Of a stretch of DNA of 52,931 nt, positions 1 through 10,669 are shown in pieces (positions within the stretch are counted from its first letter, which is position 1; each line of letters begins with the position of its first letter). The position numbers were made by a program, and so were the translations under genes. The notes under the pieces were generated by a model, which saw only the letters and a list, made by a program, of their open reading frames with translations, was not told the origin of the DNA and searched no databases. Source of the DNA: Hymenoscyphus infarciens (taxonomy: Eukaryota; Ascomycota; Leotiomycetes; Helotiales; Helotiaceae); NCBI GenBank assembly GCA_001414345.1, contig LLCB01000367.1, positions 1 to 52,931 of the forward strand, given 5' to 3'.

Positions 1-77
1 GGGTAGGGGTTAGGGAAATAGCCGGTCTACCCGCGAGTTCTGATCTTGGTGGTGGGTGGGAGGTGGTGTAGGTGGTG

Positions 78-294
78 CACCAGGGGGTGCAGGAATTCGT
101 AACTGTATTCTCGAAGTACTTACCCTTCTACAATTGTTCTAACTTCTTTAAAATAATAAATATAGTAAAATCTTAATTATTTAAGCCTTTTAGAATAATA
201 GAGTCGTTTTATCGAGTTTTAGAGAAAACAATAGATGGAATAGTGGAGAGTTGGTTAACTATTCGCCAGTTACGAATTCCTGCATCCCCTGGTG
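78..294 (+). mobile_element. 217-bp MITE, copy 1
   Basis: A short non-coding element bounded by near-perfect 28-bp terminal inverted repeats that start CACCAGGGG and include GCAGGAATTCGTAACTG. A second copy lies at 18129-18344 in the opposite orientation and aligns over its whole length. The interior is AT-rich with no ORF, as in a MITE. The target-site duplication is unclear because GTG-rich sequence flanks both ends. Compared with copy 2, this copy carries many C-to-T and G-to-A changes. No superfamily is assigned. Confidence 0.85.
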
Positions 295-670
295 GTGGGA
301 GGTGGTTGAAGATGCTTGTACTTAACTTAGATCTTAACTTAGATAAGGAAGATGGGTGGAGAGTGGAATGAGTAGAGGAGAGGAGAGGAGAGGACTTGAA
401 TACTTTTCTTTTCCTTCTTGTTGTTGTTATTATTATTATTTTTTAAAACTCGGTAATAGAGAATTTAAACTTTTTCTTCTTTCTTTCTTCCTTTGTTCTT
501 TTTTAGGTTTGTTTTTTACTTTTTCTTTTCTGTTTCTTTTCTTCTTCTTTTCTTTATCCTTTTTTGTCCTTTTTTATCCTTTTTTATCCTTTTTTGTATT
601 TTTTTATCTTTTTTTATCTTATCTTATATTATATAGTTGAGATTTCACACTTCTTTTTTTCCTAGAGGGT

Positions 671-738
671 ATATATATATATATATATATCTTAAGACGA
701 GATATATCTTAAGACGAGATATATCTTAAGACGAGAAG
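671..738. repeat. (AT)10 plus 17-bp tandem repeat x3
   Basis: Ten AT dinucleotides (671-690) are followed by three tandem units of CTTAAGACGAGATATAT starting at 691, 708 and 725, the last one truncated. The units themselves end in ATATAT, so the microsatellite and minisatellite probably expanded together. Confidence 0.9.
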
Positions 739-2810
739 ACACTCTACTCTATCTATCTATCTAGCTCTCTTTTGACATAGCTAAATGTTCTACTATCTTT
801 TGAAACGGTCGAATGTTCTACTGTCTACTTTGATTTTATTAAAAGGAAGACTAACTAACTAACTGTGTATATATAGAAGAAGCGTTTAAGCGATGATAAC
901 TACCTAACTACTCTTTTTTCTTCTTTTTTCTTTTTCTTTTTCTTCTTCTTTCTCTCGTTCTTCTCACTCTAAATTATTTGTGTAAGTAACGAAGAAGAAG
1001 GATTTTAAAGAGACGAAGGATTATAATTCTTTTAATCGATAAGGAGAAGTAAATTAAGAATTAGATTAAGAAGTGGATTAAGAAGTTTATTACAAGTTCT
1101 TCCTTAGAGTTCTTTAGATTAGAAGCGAGAGAGAGAGAAGAGAGAAGAGAGTTTCAGAGCTAGCTAATTAGTAGATAACTAAGAATTAGCGTAGCTTTGA
1201 TATTAGTAGAGAGCTTACTACTAGTATTAAAGAAAAGGAGAAAAAAATTTCTTTTGGATTTCGAGGTTATTAAAAGTAGAGATATATTCTACTTCTGTTT
1301 TTAGTTATAAGTTTAGTTTAGTTTAGTTTAATTAGTTCTTACTTTCTCTTTTCTGTTTTCTTTTTTCTGTTTTCTTTTTTCTGTTTTCTCTTTTATAAGT
1401 TGAAGTTTAGATTAAGATTATATAGTAAGTAATGTCTTTAATAGATTAGAAGAAGCGACTCTAGGTTCTAGTAGTGTCTTTTAGCGTTAAGAAATAAGAA
1501 TAAGTAAGAGTAGAGTTAAGAGAGAATAAGCGAGGTTATGTTTTTATAATAGTTAAGATTAGAAGAGAGTATTATTCTAGGATAGAGCAGGTAAGGAAGA
1601 GGTAGCCTCGCGCTCTAGTTAGAGTTTAACTTGAAGTTCAAGGATTTATAGAAGGAGGACGTAATTAGTAAGTTTTATAAATAGGAGGAAGTTTTTTTAT
1701 TAAAGATGGTTTTATAGACTTTTTCTAGAGTAGTATAGAGCGTATAAATAGAGTAATTTTGCAACTTCTTAGCTCGATATCTAAGGAGTACGTAGAGTAA
1801 GTACGAGAATTCGACTTAGATATAACCCTCCCTCCCCCGGGGCTTGCTTCTATTCTAGCAGGAAATTTATATATCTAGATAGTATTTTGTTTTCCAGCCA
1901 AAAGTAGTCTATCTTAAGGTTCTTGAATAGTAAGGGAAACGAACGAGTAGGCTAGAGATAGGTGTTAAGAGTATTAAGGTAACTCTACTTAAATAAGTGA
2001 GAAAGAAAGTTTAGTTAGTATACTAAAATTCCCCTAATAATAGTAAGCTATTTGAGAATCTAAAGCTCTTTTACCGTATTATATATATACTAAAAGTCAG
2101 AAACGACTAAACGGAACTCGTAAAGCGTAAAGTATTACTCTTTTTAAGTAGGTTTTATATTAACCTCTTTCTTTTATACTATTCTAAAGCTAGGTATATC
2201 AAGCCTCTGAGACAGTAGACTTCTTTCTATATATTATATTCTTTTCTAATAGTAATTAGCTTATAGTAATAGCAGGTATTATATATAGTATTTAAGATTT
2301 CAGAGCTAGATTAGTCCTTCTATCTTTTCTTAGTATTTCTATCTATGTCTTTTCTTGCTTTTCTTTTTAGCTATTCTATTTTATAATTTTCTATATAATT
2401 CTTGATTAATCCTTTCCTTTCTAATCCTAGATAGCCTTATTCTTATATCCGTGTCTAGTAGTAAGAATAGGAGGGAATAAGGTAAATAGGTTTAAGTAGT
2501 TAATTCTTTTTTTTTTTTTTTATAATTTCAGCCTAGCTTAGTTAGCCTTTTCGTTCCTACTCTCTCTTTTAGCTTTCCTAGCTAATCTAAACATTCTTTT
2601 CTAACTGTTCTTTCTCTTCTATTAAATTTTAATAGTATAGAGTATTCTTTCTTAAGTTGAATTCTAATACTTAGAAGTGTTTAGACAGGTAAATTTAAAA
2701 CGCTAATTATATAGATAACTAGATTTTCGATTTTAAGAGAGTATTAATTCTAGGCGTACTTATATCCTTTCTATTATATCGCTTACTTACTATCGTTTCT
2801 AGTTAAATAA

Positions 2811-2863
2811 GAGAGAAAGAGAGAAAGAGAGAAAGAGAGAAAGAGAGAAAGAGAGAAAGAGAG
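2811..2863. repeat. GAGAGAAA microsatellite
   Basis: About 6.5 tandem copies of an 8-bp purine unit (GAGAGAAA), inside the AT-rich tract. Confidence 0.9.
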
Positions 2864-3196
2864 GAATGTTTGTTTACACTTCTCTTATCTACGCTAGGAA
2901 TAACCTTTCTCTGAATTACTTACTCGCTCTTTTACCTTCTTCTCTCTCTCTATGTTCTCTTATATACACGTAATACCTTAGAAGATAGAACAGGTTATTC
3001 TCCTACCTTTTTTATTTTTATTTTTTTAGCTAAGAGATAAAAGGAAGAGAGCAATAGAATAAGAGACTTAATAGCTATAATGCTTGAATTCTACGGTTTC
3101 CGATCTACGTTTCGCGATTTAGTCGTTTCCGACTTTTAGTATATATAGGATGCTGTACCTTCCTGCTTTCAAGCCACTGGCTGAGTTATTTTATTC

Positions 3197-5474
3197 TCAC
3201 ACAATAGTAATTATACAAGTTTCGGCCGGCGCAAATAATTCCAACCCCCACGAAGTCGCAGAACCCATTCCAACTCTCTCAAAAGCCCCCTTGACCTGTT
3301 CGGATTTCTGGATTACAAGAAAGAAGCTCTCGGGTTCAATATGAGTCTCATGTTGCTCGCTCCTAGAATTCGACATAGAAGTAAACAAGCTCAGACAATA
3401 AAAACGAGGCTCTTTCGGGATGCAGCAAGAACACCCGTTTTTTAGACAAGTCCCACGCATCCAACAGTACGTCTGGGTGTTTTCACTACCAAGCAAGGAA
3501 GGCTGGATGTAATCAAGAGAGGCATGGACACTCTTCAGACTTTGGGGACGCACGAGGGATATCGGATGACCTAAAAGTGCTTCTTTTGGTTTCCATAAGC
3601 GTCGTGAGAGGGTTAGGTCTAGAGTAACTAGGTCGACTTCCACTAGGGGTCCGGTGAGGGTTGCGTGTGCTGTTAATACGCCGCTTGTTGGATCGGAGCG
3701 TAGGATGTTCTTGCTGATAATCTCGTTTATGGTGCAGTGTATCTCCACCGTTGGCTTGGGGTTTGTTGCGGGAAACATCTTGTATAAGCGGATTCGTCGA
3801 TGGTAGTCGAAACGTATAGATCCATCGATAGATGCCCATGACCAAGTGGGAGCTCGATATAATTGTGATTTCTCGGCAAGTAGCCTTGGTTACATGGTGC
3901 GCCAGGTGAGGTCGTGTACAAAGTGGTTCTTCCATAGTCCCGCCGCATAAGTGTCCACTGTTGTGCATGCGTCTCGTGGCAGGGTGAAGCTGGCGGGTGA
4001 TCGTTGATCTCTTGCTGTCATTGGCGTGTCACAAATCATTCTCGCTAACCCAGACAAAGCTGTCAATTTATCCATGCCTTGAGTAAGTGAACGATCTGAA
4101 TAGTCTTCGACGAGAACCATCCAGTCTTCATACGGTGCCATGGGTTTGGTGCCATCGTAGCCTCGCTTAAGTTTGGACGCGATCCTAGGGGTTCTCATCA
4201 GTACTTGGTTGAACTTAGACCAATCGAAAATGGAAGTGTCCCGAGTAATCGGGATTTTGGATGGCTTACTCGTGATAATGCAATCGTTGATCTCTTGGTG
4301 GATTCCACGAGGCATGTCCACACTCACAAATCCTCCTGCACACGCAACTCCAAGACATTTCTTCGCCATTGAAACATAGAATCCGATTCGGTAATATATT
4401 CTCCTGCAGGCACCAAGCTCTCTTATCAAGCGAGTAACTTTCGAGTGGCTCTTTGAATACGTTTATCGGCCTGATAAAGACCTCGTTTCCTGGTCCACCG
4501 ATATCTGGAGGAATAGGTGTGACGAGTTTCCGTTGCCATTCTCGTTGTCCAAACTCTTGAGGTCCCAAGAAGCCTTCGTGTAGCCAGCCCATCGGATCAT
4601 CCTGAACAATGCAGATTGAGTCGACCCAAAGATATTGTAGTTTCAACGCTCGGCAAACTCGCACAGCATCTTGAATTGTTTTTGGAAATGCGGTGAATGG
4701 AATAGCATTGCAGTGATTCTGTAAGTTCTGTTGTGTGGTTTTGAGAATATTGTGTACATCTGCGCCCCAGCAGTAACTGAGACAGACGTATGATTCTGCT
4801 TTCGTAGGCTCAAAAAGAAATGGGTCCGAACCCTGATAAGAACCTACGTTGAGAAGCCGGCGTGGCATGTAGTCGGGATTGGGAATTCTACAACCGTCGT
4901 CGTTTTCAAGGCAATAGGAGAGCCATCTGGTAACACGATCGAAGGCCATGGTAGAAGAAGAATCTTGGACGATATCCAGACTTTCACGAATTACTCTTTC
5001 GGTGTCAAAGATTGGGCAATAAACATCGGTAAAGGATGCTTCATCTAGATAAACTTCAGATCAGCAATGAGCTCATAAATCTTCATCGTATCGTACGGAA
5101 AACTTGCTTTGTGGCAATCGAAAACAGCAAAAAGAACCAACATTGTATGCATTTTCATCCCAGCCATCAGGTAATTGATCTTCCTCAGACCACTTTTCAG
5201 TGGCATTCCCAACATGCGGAACTTGAAGCAAAATAACCAGAGGTGGACACCAAAACTTGTGAGTTACCCAGAAGCACAATTCGATAATTCGTAAATTCCC
5301 GTCATGATAACTTTCCTTGTTTCCCCCATCTATCCACCCCGGTAGGTACTCCTCAACAACCCTCAAAAGAAAATCGCATGCGGAACATGTCTTCGCACCA
5401 ATGCGGTATTTCTCAACTGTGGCAGCTACTCCCTCTTTCCAACCATGTTTCAAAATAGAATGTGGGCATTTCAT
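3197..5474 (-). pseudogene. HET-domain (heterokaryon incompatibility) gene with in-frame stop
   Basis: The HET core (PF06985) is clear around 4550-4800: YVCLSYCWG, then FPKTIQDAVRVCR, then LQYLWVDSICIVQDD. Upstream, 5474-5073 encodes the usual N-terminal region with a CSACDFLL motif. Downstream come WMVLVEDYSDRSLT, DKLTALSGLA and YRAPTWSWASIDG, all typical HET C-terminal blocks. An intron at 4269-4185 (GTAAGC..CCCTAG, 85 nt) joins the core to the C-terminal part in phase. A second intron is needed near 5040-5100 but I could not resolve its phase. A TAA at 3892-3890 interrupts the reading frame between the GLW block and the WSWASIDG block. The frame is the same on both sides and no intron fits, so the gene appears broken, or yields a shorter protein. 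Such proteins trigger cell death in non-self recognition between fungal strains. The start at 5474 is tentative. Confidence 0.8.
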
Positions 5475-6349
5475 CGTTCAAAGTAGGTAGGTCGAGTGTG
5501 AGAGAAGCATGTTGAGAAGTGTGAACGCCACAGACTGTGCCCTCAGGGGAGACCGTAAAAGCGGCAGTGAATACATCGGGTCGTTCTTATTCTGTAGGAG
5601 AATAAAAAAGAAATTAAAAAAACTTTGGACGAGTTTATGATCTTACTCCCTAAGCCTCAAAATGATCAGGGTCCGAGAGGTTTTGGGGTACTGCTATTTC
5701 AACTTGAAAGTTACTGTTTGTTGTCCATAGCCAGTCTCATATTAATATGGACAGCCCACTAACCAAAACTGATAAAGTATACCAAAAAATACGAGCCAAT
5801 AGAGAAGAGCATAATTTATGTTGTCCTAGAAGTAAGTTCGCACACTCACTATTCGTCAAGGTTTGAATTGCAAGAGGTACAATGTCACGGCGCAACTAGT
5901 TATTACAGCCACCCACTGGAGTATCCTTACAAAAGGCTGTTCTACTACTGGACAAGTTCGCTGAGAGTTTTTGTAAGAAGACTCTTTTTACGGTAGCCAG
6001 TGAAGTCAGGATTAAATGCAGTCTTTTGAGTCTTTTGAAAAAATAACTTTCGACATATCCTCGCATCGCAGTTCAGGTTGATTCAGTCCCAGGCCTGGGA
6101 AATGGTTTTGGAGTTCAAATAGAAGCTGTAAGATGTCTAGTATAACCTTATTCAAGTTAGTCAATACGACATCGGGTTTTTGTCTAGGATGTGTAGGGAA
6201 AAGTTTTAATGACCTTAGTATAAGGATTTTGTGTTGTTGATCTTGAAATGCCCGTAGACGTGTAAGGACGTTCCCATCTAGCTCCGCTGAGTTAACTTGG
6301 AAGTGATTTGAAAAGTTCGGTTCCCACAGAACCCAAATCGTAGATTTAA

Positions 6350-6367
6350 GGGGGGGGGGGGGGGGGG
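6350..6367. repeat. Poly-G run, 18 nt
   Basis: Eighteen consecutive G residues on the + strand. Its length is likely variable, and it could form a G-quadruplex or be prone to sequencing and assembly error. Confidence 0.9.
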
Positions 6368-6905
6368 TGTTGCCGCAGTTTTTGTTTAAAAGCCCACTTC
6401 AATACAACGCAGAATATGAAATTATAGATACGTTCCTAAAAGATGCATTTGTATTAATTATAGGACTCGTCCAAGTATTGTACTGCTCGGTGGTTTACTT
6501 CGCACTCGCCTTTCGTATTTGTTCAGGGGCTTGCCTCAGAGTAGCGGGGTAGAAAGCAGATCACAAAACTGCCGTTGCATTGCCATGTTAACATAATAAT
6601 TACGCAGCACGGTGGATGGTCTCGATGAGGAAGCCAAACAAGTAAGGTTTCTAACTTTGGAAGTTTACATCCAACTTCCATGGCTCACACTTTGGGATAG
6701 GACCTAGTCGTAGCTGTACCTGTCATACACTTGCAGCAGTTTGATAAATGAAAAATGGTGGCAAGATATTACCTTAGTGAGACCATGATCTGATCGTACA
6801 TGATAGAGTTCACCCATACTGTGGTCTTGATAACCTGACAATCAATACCACGCTTGATAAATGAGAAAGAGCAGAAATGTATAAGAAGGATTTGTTTTCC
6901 CGCTC

Positions 6906-6913
6906 TATATAGG
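6906..6913 (+). promoter_or_regulatory. TATA box of the small secreted-protein gene
   Basis: TATATAGG lies about 65 bp upstream of the ATG at 6977, followed by a pyrimidine-rich stretch. The position suits a core promoter with a short 5' leader. Confidence 0.5.
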
Positions 6914-6976
6914 TCACCCAAGCTTCTTACGGCTACTCCTCTATCTTTCCCAACCTCTCAAACTCATATTTCCAAG

Positions 6977-7245
6977 ATGAAGGTCATATTCATCTCATTT
7001 CTTCTCGTTGCCACCGTCTCTACAGTAGCCACTCCAGGAGAAGTCATCTTTGGACGTGCCTGCTTTGCTAACGAGGGTACTCCAAATTCGTTTCCGCTAT
7101 ATTGAGCCTCGATGGACTGACCAGTGCAATAGTTGCTTGTCGATACGGTGATAACTGCTATAGTAGGTACTGCGCACCAAGAGGCCAGCAGTTATTCAAT
7201 GGTGCCAAATTAAACTGTATCAACGAGAATGGTAAGTGCTATTGA
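6977..7245 (+). CDS. Small secreted six-cysteine protein (70 aa)
   Basis: Two exons, 6977-7076 and 7133-7245. The 56-nt intron has GTACTC at its start, a CTGAC branch site and CAATAG at its end, and it preserves phase 1. The product starts MKVIFISFLLVATVSTVA, a convincing signal peptide, and the mature part is about 50 residues with cysteines at 29, 36, 42, 47, 62 and 69. An even cysteine number in such a short secreted protein suggests three disulfides, as in fungal effectors or antimicrobial peptides. I do not recognise the family. A perfect GTAAGT donor occurs at 7232, near the 3' end. Splicing there to an AG near 7270 would replace the last cysteine with a short tail, so the 3' model is provisional. 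The gene sits near decayed sequence, a common setting for lineage-specific secreted proteins. Confidence 0.62.
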
Positions 7246-8529
7246 TGATGTTTCCCATGTTTGAACAAGGAAAGTTTGCTGGCACAACGGAATTTGAGTA
7301 AATAAATGTCCCTCTTCAAACTCGTGCTGCAGCGGCTACTGCGGATACCCTGGGGCAATTCCGCCAATGGATTGAGATGTACCACAAAGCCATAAGGAGT
7401 ATAGATTGTTGAGAGGACTTGATCATCTTGAGGAAGGGAAAGGCTTTGATTGTATATAGAAGTAAGCTCAAGAGTGTTAGCTTAAAAATATCGAATTTGA
7501 CCATATATTAGACAGGCAACAGCTGGTTCTTGTTGCTTGACCCCAACGTGTTTGAAGGGTATATAGTTCAAGCCAGATATTAATTACAATAGGAGAACAC
7601 TTAAGATTATATGTGCAATGGAAAATTCGTTTGCTACATATGGCCTAGTGTCGTGAAGAAAAAGAAGATCAGAAGATGAGGAAAGTGGTCTGCTTTGAAC
7701 TCAAACTGTCCTTGAGTCGGAACAAGGAATCAAGATAAAACCAAATGTGAATATAACCAAAAAGGAAATATAGACTGTCTGTAACAATGTTATATAATTA
7801 ACTTATCAGCTAACAACAAATATAGTAGAGGAACAAGTGTAAACAAACAAAACGCAACAAAGGGAATTCATGGCTTCTATTGATCCAGGTGAAGACTTAG
7901 TAGAACTAGTTATACTATCTTGATATTAAGAACCTTTCCAGAAATTGAGAATCTCAATCTCTAGTCAAGGTGGTGTAGTAGCTAGCATTTGATGCTATCA
8001 TGGGCCATAATCTCTTTAGATAGTGTCTGGTTATAGCGCTTTAGCTTCAGCTGAAACAAAGTACTTTGTAACAAGGCTATATGCAGCAGTTATAGCAGTG
8101 CTTCTTCTCATGAACTTAAGGATAAACTGTCTTGTGAAGGGTGAGATGTTGATCGTTGTTATACAAATAAAAAGAGGTGAGGCTGGTGCTGGCTAGAAAT
8201 ATGCTCATAGCACGGACCCCCTGCTGACCGCGCTAAGGTTCGAGGGGTTGCTGGTTGCGTCGCCCACCGCTGAGGGAACCCAAAAACTTCAGCTATCTTG
8301 CGCCTGGCCAACCTCCGCAGGACAAGGCCCTCCACTGACCGATATTCACTCAGTGAACTATCGTTACCTCTTCTCCAAAGACCTGACCTTGTCGCAACTG
8401 CGCGCTGGTCCATCCCTTCTCCCCTAACACCCACCATCAATAGGTCTGTCCTTGCGATCCCTCATCCGCCCCGCATCCACCCGCCAAAACATCAAAACTT
8501 GCCCTGCGCCTTGGGAGGCAGGCTGCAGA
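7246..8529. other. Intergenic region upstream of CK2 alpha
   Basis: About 1.3 kb. 7250-8150 is AT-rich with no credible ORF, and 8200-8529 is GC-richer and pyrimidine-rich, as expected of the CK2 alpha 5' leader and promoter. No RNA gene or repeat was recognised. Confidence 0.55.
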
Positions 8530-9893
8530 ATGGCGCGTGTCTACGCAGATGTCAACCAGCAGATGCCCAGGGCATACTGGGATTACGACAGTGTGAACAT
8601 TACCTGGGGCGTGTTGGAAAACTATGAAGTGGTTCGCAAGATCGGTGAGCTCTCTTTTCAAAACACCATGACCACCAATCGATCTATGATACTAACAGAT
8701 CTGCCATACAGGACGAGGAAAGTACTCGGAGGTCTTCGAAGGAATCAATGTCGTCAACTACCAAAAGTGTGTTATCAAGGTTCTGAAGCCGGTCAAGAAG
8801 AAGAAGATAAAGAGAGAAATCAAGATCCTACAAAATCTCTCAGGGGGACCCAACATTGTCGCACTCCTGGACGTGGTTCGGGACAGTCAAGTAAATCTCT
8901 CTCCTTCTCCAAATCATTTCGGGGTCACACCCAGAGCTGGCGTTGGCAAGACCGCCGATGATGGATACGTCCCTTCCGATGAAGAAACAGACGACTCATA
9001 CATGATGCAGAGCAAAACGCCTTCCCTCATTTTCGAATACGTCAACAACACAGATTTCCGAAGTCTGTACCCCAAGTTCGTTGACTACGATGTCCGATAT
9101 TACATTTACGAGTTGCTCAAGGTAGTGTTATTGGATTCTGATTGTGGGAGAATTGATTATTGATCATTGCTAGGCCCTCGACTTCTGCCACAGCAAAGGC
9201 ATCATGCACCGAGATGTCAAGCCTCACAATGTCATGATTGACCACGAAAACAGAAAGGTAAATGGATATGCTAACATGTGGTATCAGACTGCTAACACGC
9301 AATAGTTGCGACTTATCGATTGGGGTCTCGCCGAGTTTTACCACTTAGGTACCGAATACAACGTCCGTGTTGCCTCGAGATATTTCAAAGGTCCGGAGCT
9401 GCTTGTTGATTTCCAAGAATACGACTACTCCCTTGATATGTGGTCTTTGGGTGCTATGTTTGCCTCGATGATCTTCCGAAAGGAGCCCTTCTTCCATGGC
9501 AACAGCAACTCTGATCAACTTGTCAAGATCGCTAAGGTGTTGGGCACTGAGGACTTGTTCGATTACCTCGACAAATACGAAATCGAGCTTGACGCACAGT
9601 ATGATGACATTCTAGGCCGATTCCAAAAGAAGAGCTGGCACAGTTTTGTCAACTCCGAAAACCAAAGATTCGTCAGCAATGAGGCTATCGATTTCTTGGA
9701 CAAGTTGCTCAGATATGATCACCAGGTACGTTCTCTTCATATAATACTGACTTCTTCCGAACTCTCTGACAATATCTTGTAGGAGCGTTTGACAGCAAAG
9801 GAAGCCATGGCCCACCCATACTTCGCCCCAGTCCGAGCCAACGAACAACAAGGTCGAATCGCAGGTGGTACCTCCTCTACAGCTCTAGTGTGA
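8530..9893 (+). CDS. cka1: Casein kinase 2 catalytic subunit alpha (339 aa)
   Basis: CK2 alpha phosphorylates Ser/Thr in acidic contexts, usually as a tetramer with the beta subunits, in nucleus and cytoplasm. There are six exons: 8530-8644, 8712-8890, 9011-9121, 9174-9257, 9306-9725 and 9783-9893. All junctions are GT..AG and in phase, giving 339 residues, the normal family length. Diagnostic features are the glycine loop GRGKYSEV (39-46), ATP lysine in CVIKVLK (Lys61), the polybasic substrate-recognition stretch [13 protein letters not shown] (64-76), HRDVKPHN (147-154) and the CK2-specific DWG (168-170) in place of DFG. ATG 8530 is the first in-frame ATG and gives the canonical MARVYADVN start. 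Intron 2 is unusually long here (120 nt). The gene is convergent with ATG6. The identification is near certain; the symbol follows yeast/fungal usage. Confidence 0.97.
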
Positions 9894-10374
9894 AAGAAAC
9901 ACATCCTCGAGAAACAATGGACACACAAGTTTCACACCCAAAATACAACAGTTCAATCTCCATCCTTCCAGATGGACGTTGTCAAGCAAGCAAGCACAAA
10001 AAATTCCAAACAACCTTTTTTTATCTTTTATGTCACCTAAGCATGAAGGCAGAATGGACTGTCTACAGGGGATGGATGGATGTCGTTATGGGAAATGGGG
10101 GGTGGGGCGTTCCGATTTGATTATAGCTTTGGTAGGCCTTGCATACCCTCTGATCCGACTGCTTCATTTCAAAGATGGATATGGTCGGTTAATTCTGTAG
10201 AACGAATTCTACTCACGTTTTTTCCAAATTGCTGTTGATCCCTCTAATGGAAAATTGGCCATCCTAAAAATTGGAATCGTTTACAGATTTGTTTCTAAAC
10301 CCCTTAGTTTCTGAGTTATCGGGTGTGATTTTTACTTTCTTTATGGGGTAGCTGTAAATTGCCGGGATACTCAC
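9894..10374. other. CK2 alpha 3' region
   Basis: About 480 bp downstream of the CK2 alpha stop, presumably its 3' UTR and terminator. No gene was recognised. Short frames on the + strand lack any family resemblance. Confidence 0.5.
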
Positions 10375-10535
10375 AGCTTACTCGTAAGATTGTTGACAGC
10401 TTACTTGCAAAATCTCTTCTAGCTTACTCAATCTCTGGTAACACACTGTCCTCTTGAGTAATTCACAGCTTACTCACAGATTGGTGACCAATTTACTCAC
10501 CAATCGTGTAAGAGCTTACAAGTCACTCCCGAGAT
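10375..10535. repeat. Decayed 23-bp tandem repeat array (7 units)
   Basis: AGCTTACT or a close variant begins at 10375, 10398, 10421, 10467, 10490 (AATTTACT) and 10513 (AGCTTACA). Every interval is 23 bp or twice 23 bp, and the unit expected at 10444 is strongly diverged. This implies an ancient seven-unit minisatellite. It lies between the convergent 3' ends of CK2 alpha and ATG6. Confidence 0.8.
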
Positions 10536-10669
10536 ACTTGGTCATAATAAATGTAAAAATTTCGTTTCATAGCCTTTAACCCCCAAACACCCCGCTCTGT
10601 CTAAGCCCGTGTATACATTTACAGTATGAGAACCCCAACATGTGCATTCCAAAAGCCTGCATCTACCCT

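Larger units (their letters stand above)
295..3150. other. AT-rich, RIP-like gene-free tract
   Basis: About 2.9 kb dominated by A, T and G-A/C-T stretches. TpA is frequent while CpA and TpG are visibly scarce, which is the signature of repeat-induced point mutation. It includes T-rich pyrimidine runs with an imperfect TTTTTTATCC repeat near 555-622, three CTGTTTTC(T)n units near 1350-1392, and the repeats listed separately. No protein similarity survives. The one longer open frame (356-640) is a low-complexity Phe/Leu/Ser translation of a pyrimidine tract. Composition changes abruptly to normal at about 3150. It is probably a RIP-degraded repeat of unknown family. Confidence 0.7.
5475..6976. 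other. Intergenic region, no gene seen
   Basis: About 1.5 kb between the HET gene and the small secreted-protein gene, with ordinary to AT-rich composition. I see no recognisable protein or RNA gene. The single 61-codon frame at 6367-6552 begins inside an 18-G homopolymer and resembles nothing known. Confidence 0.6.

Noticed and set aside
1..16. Telomere-like GGGTAGGGGTTAGGG at the left edge
   Set aside because: Only one imperfect TTAGGG unit and no tandem array; it is followed by ordinary G/T-rich sequence.
356..640. 94-codon ORF
   Set aside because: Low-complexity translation of a pyrimidine tract (Phe/Leu/Ser/Tyr only in its second half).
6367..6552. 61-codon ORF
   Set aside because: It begins inside the poly-G run via a non-ATG start and has no resemblance to any family.
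8000..8150. Possible Copia RNase H remnant
   Set aside because: A short ASAETKY-like string was seen, but no flanking retrotransposon motifs support it.
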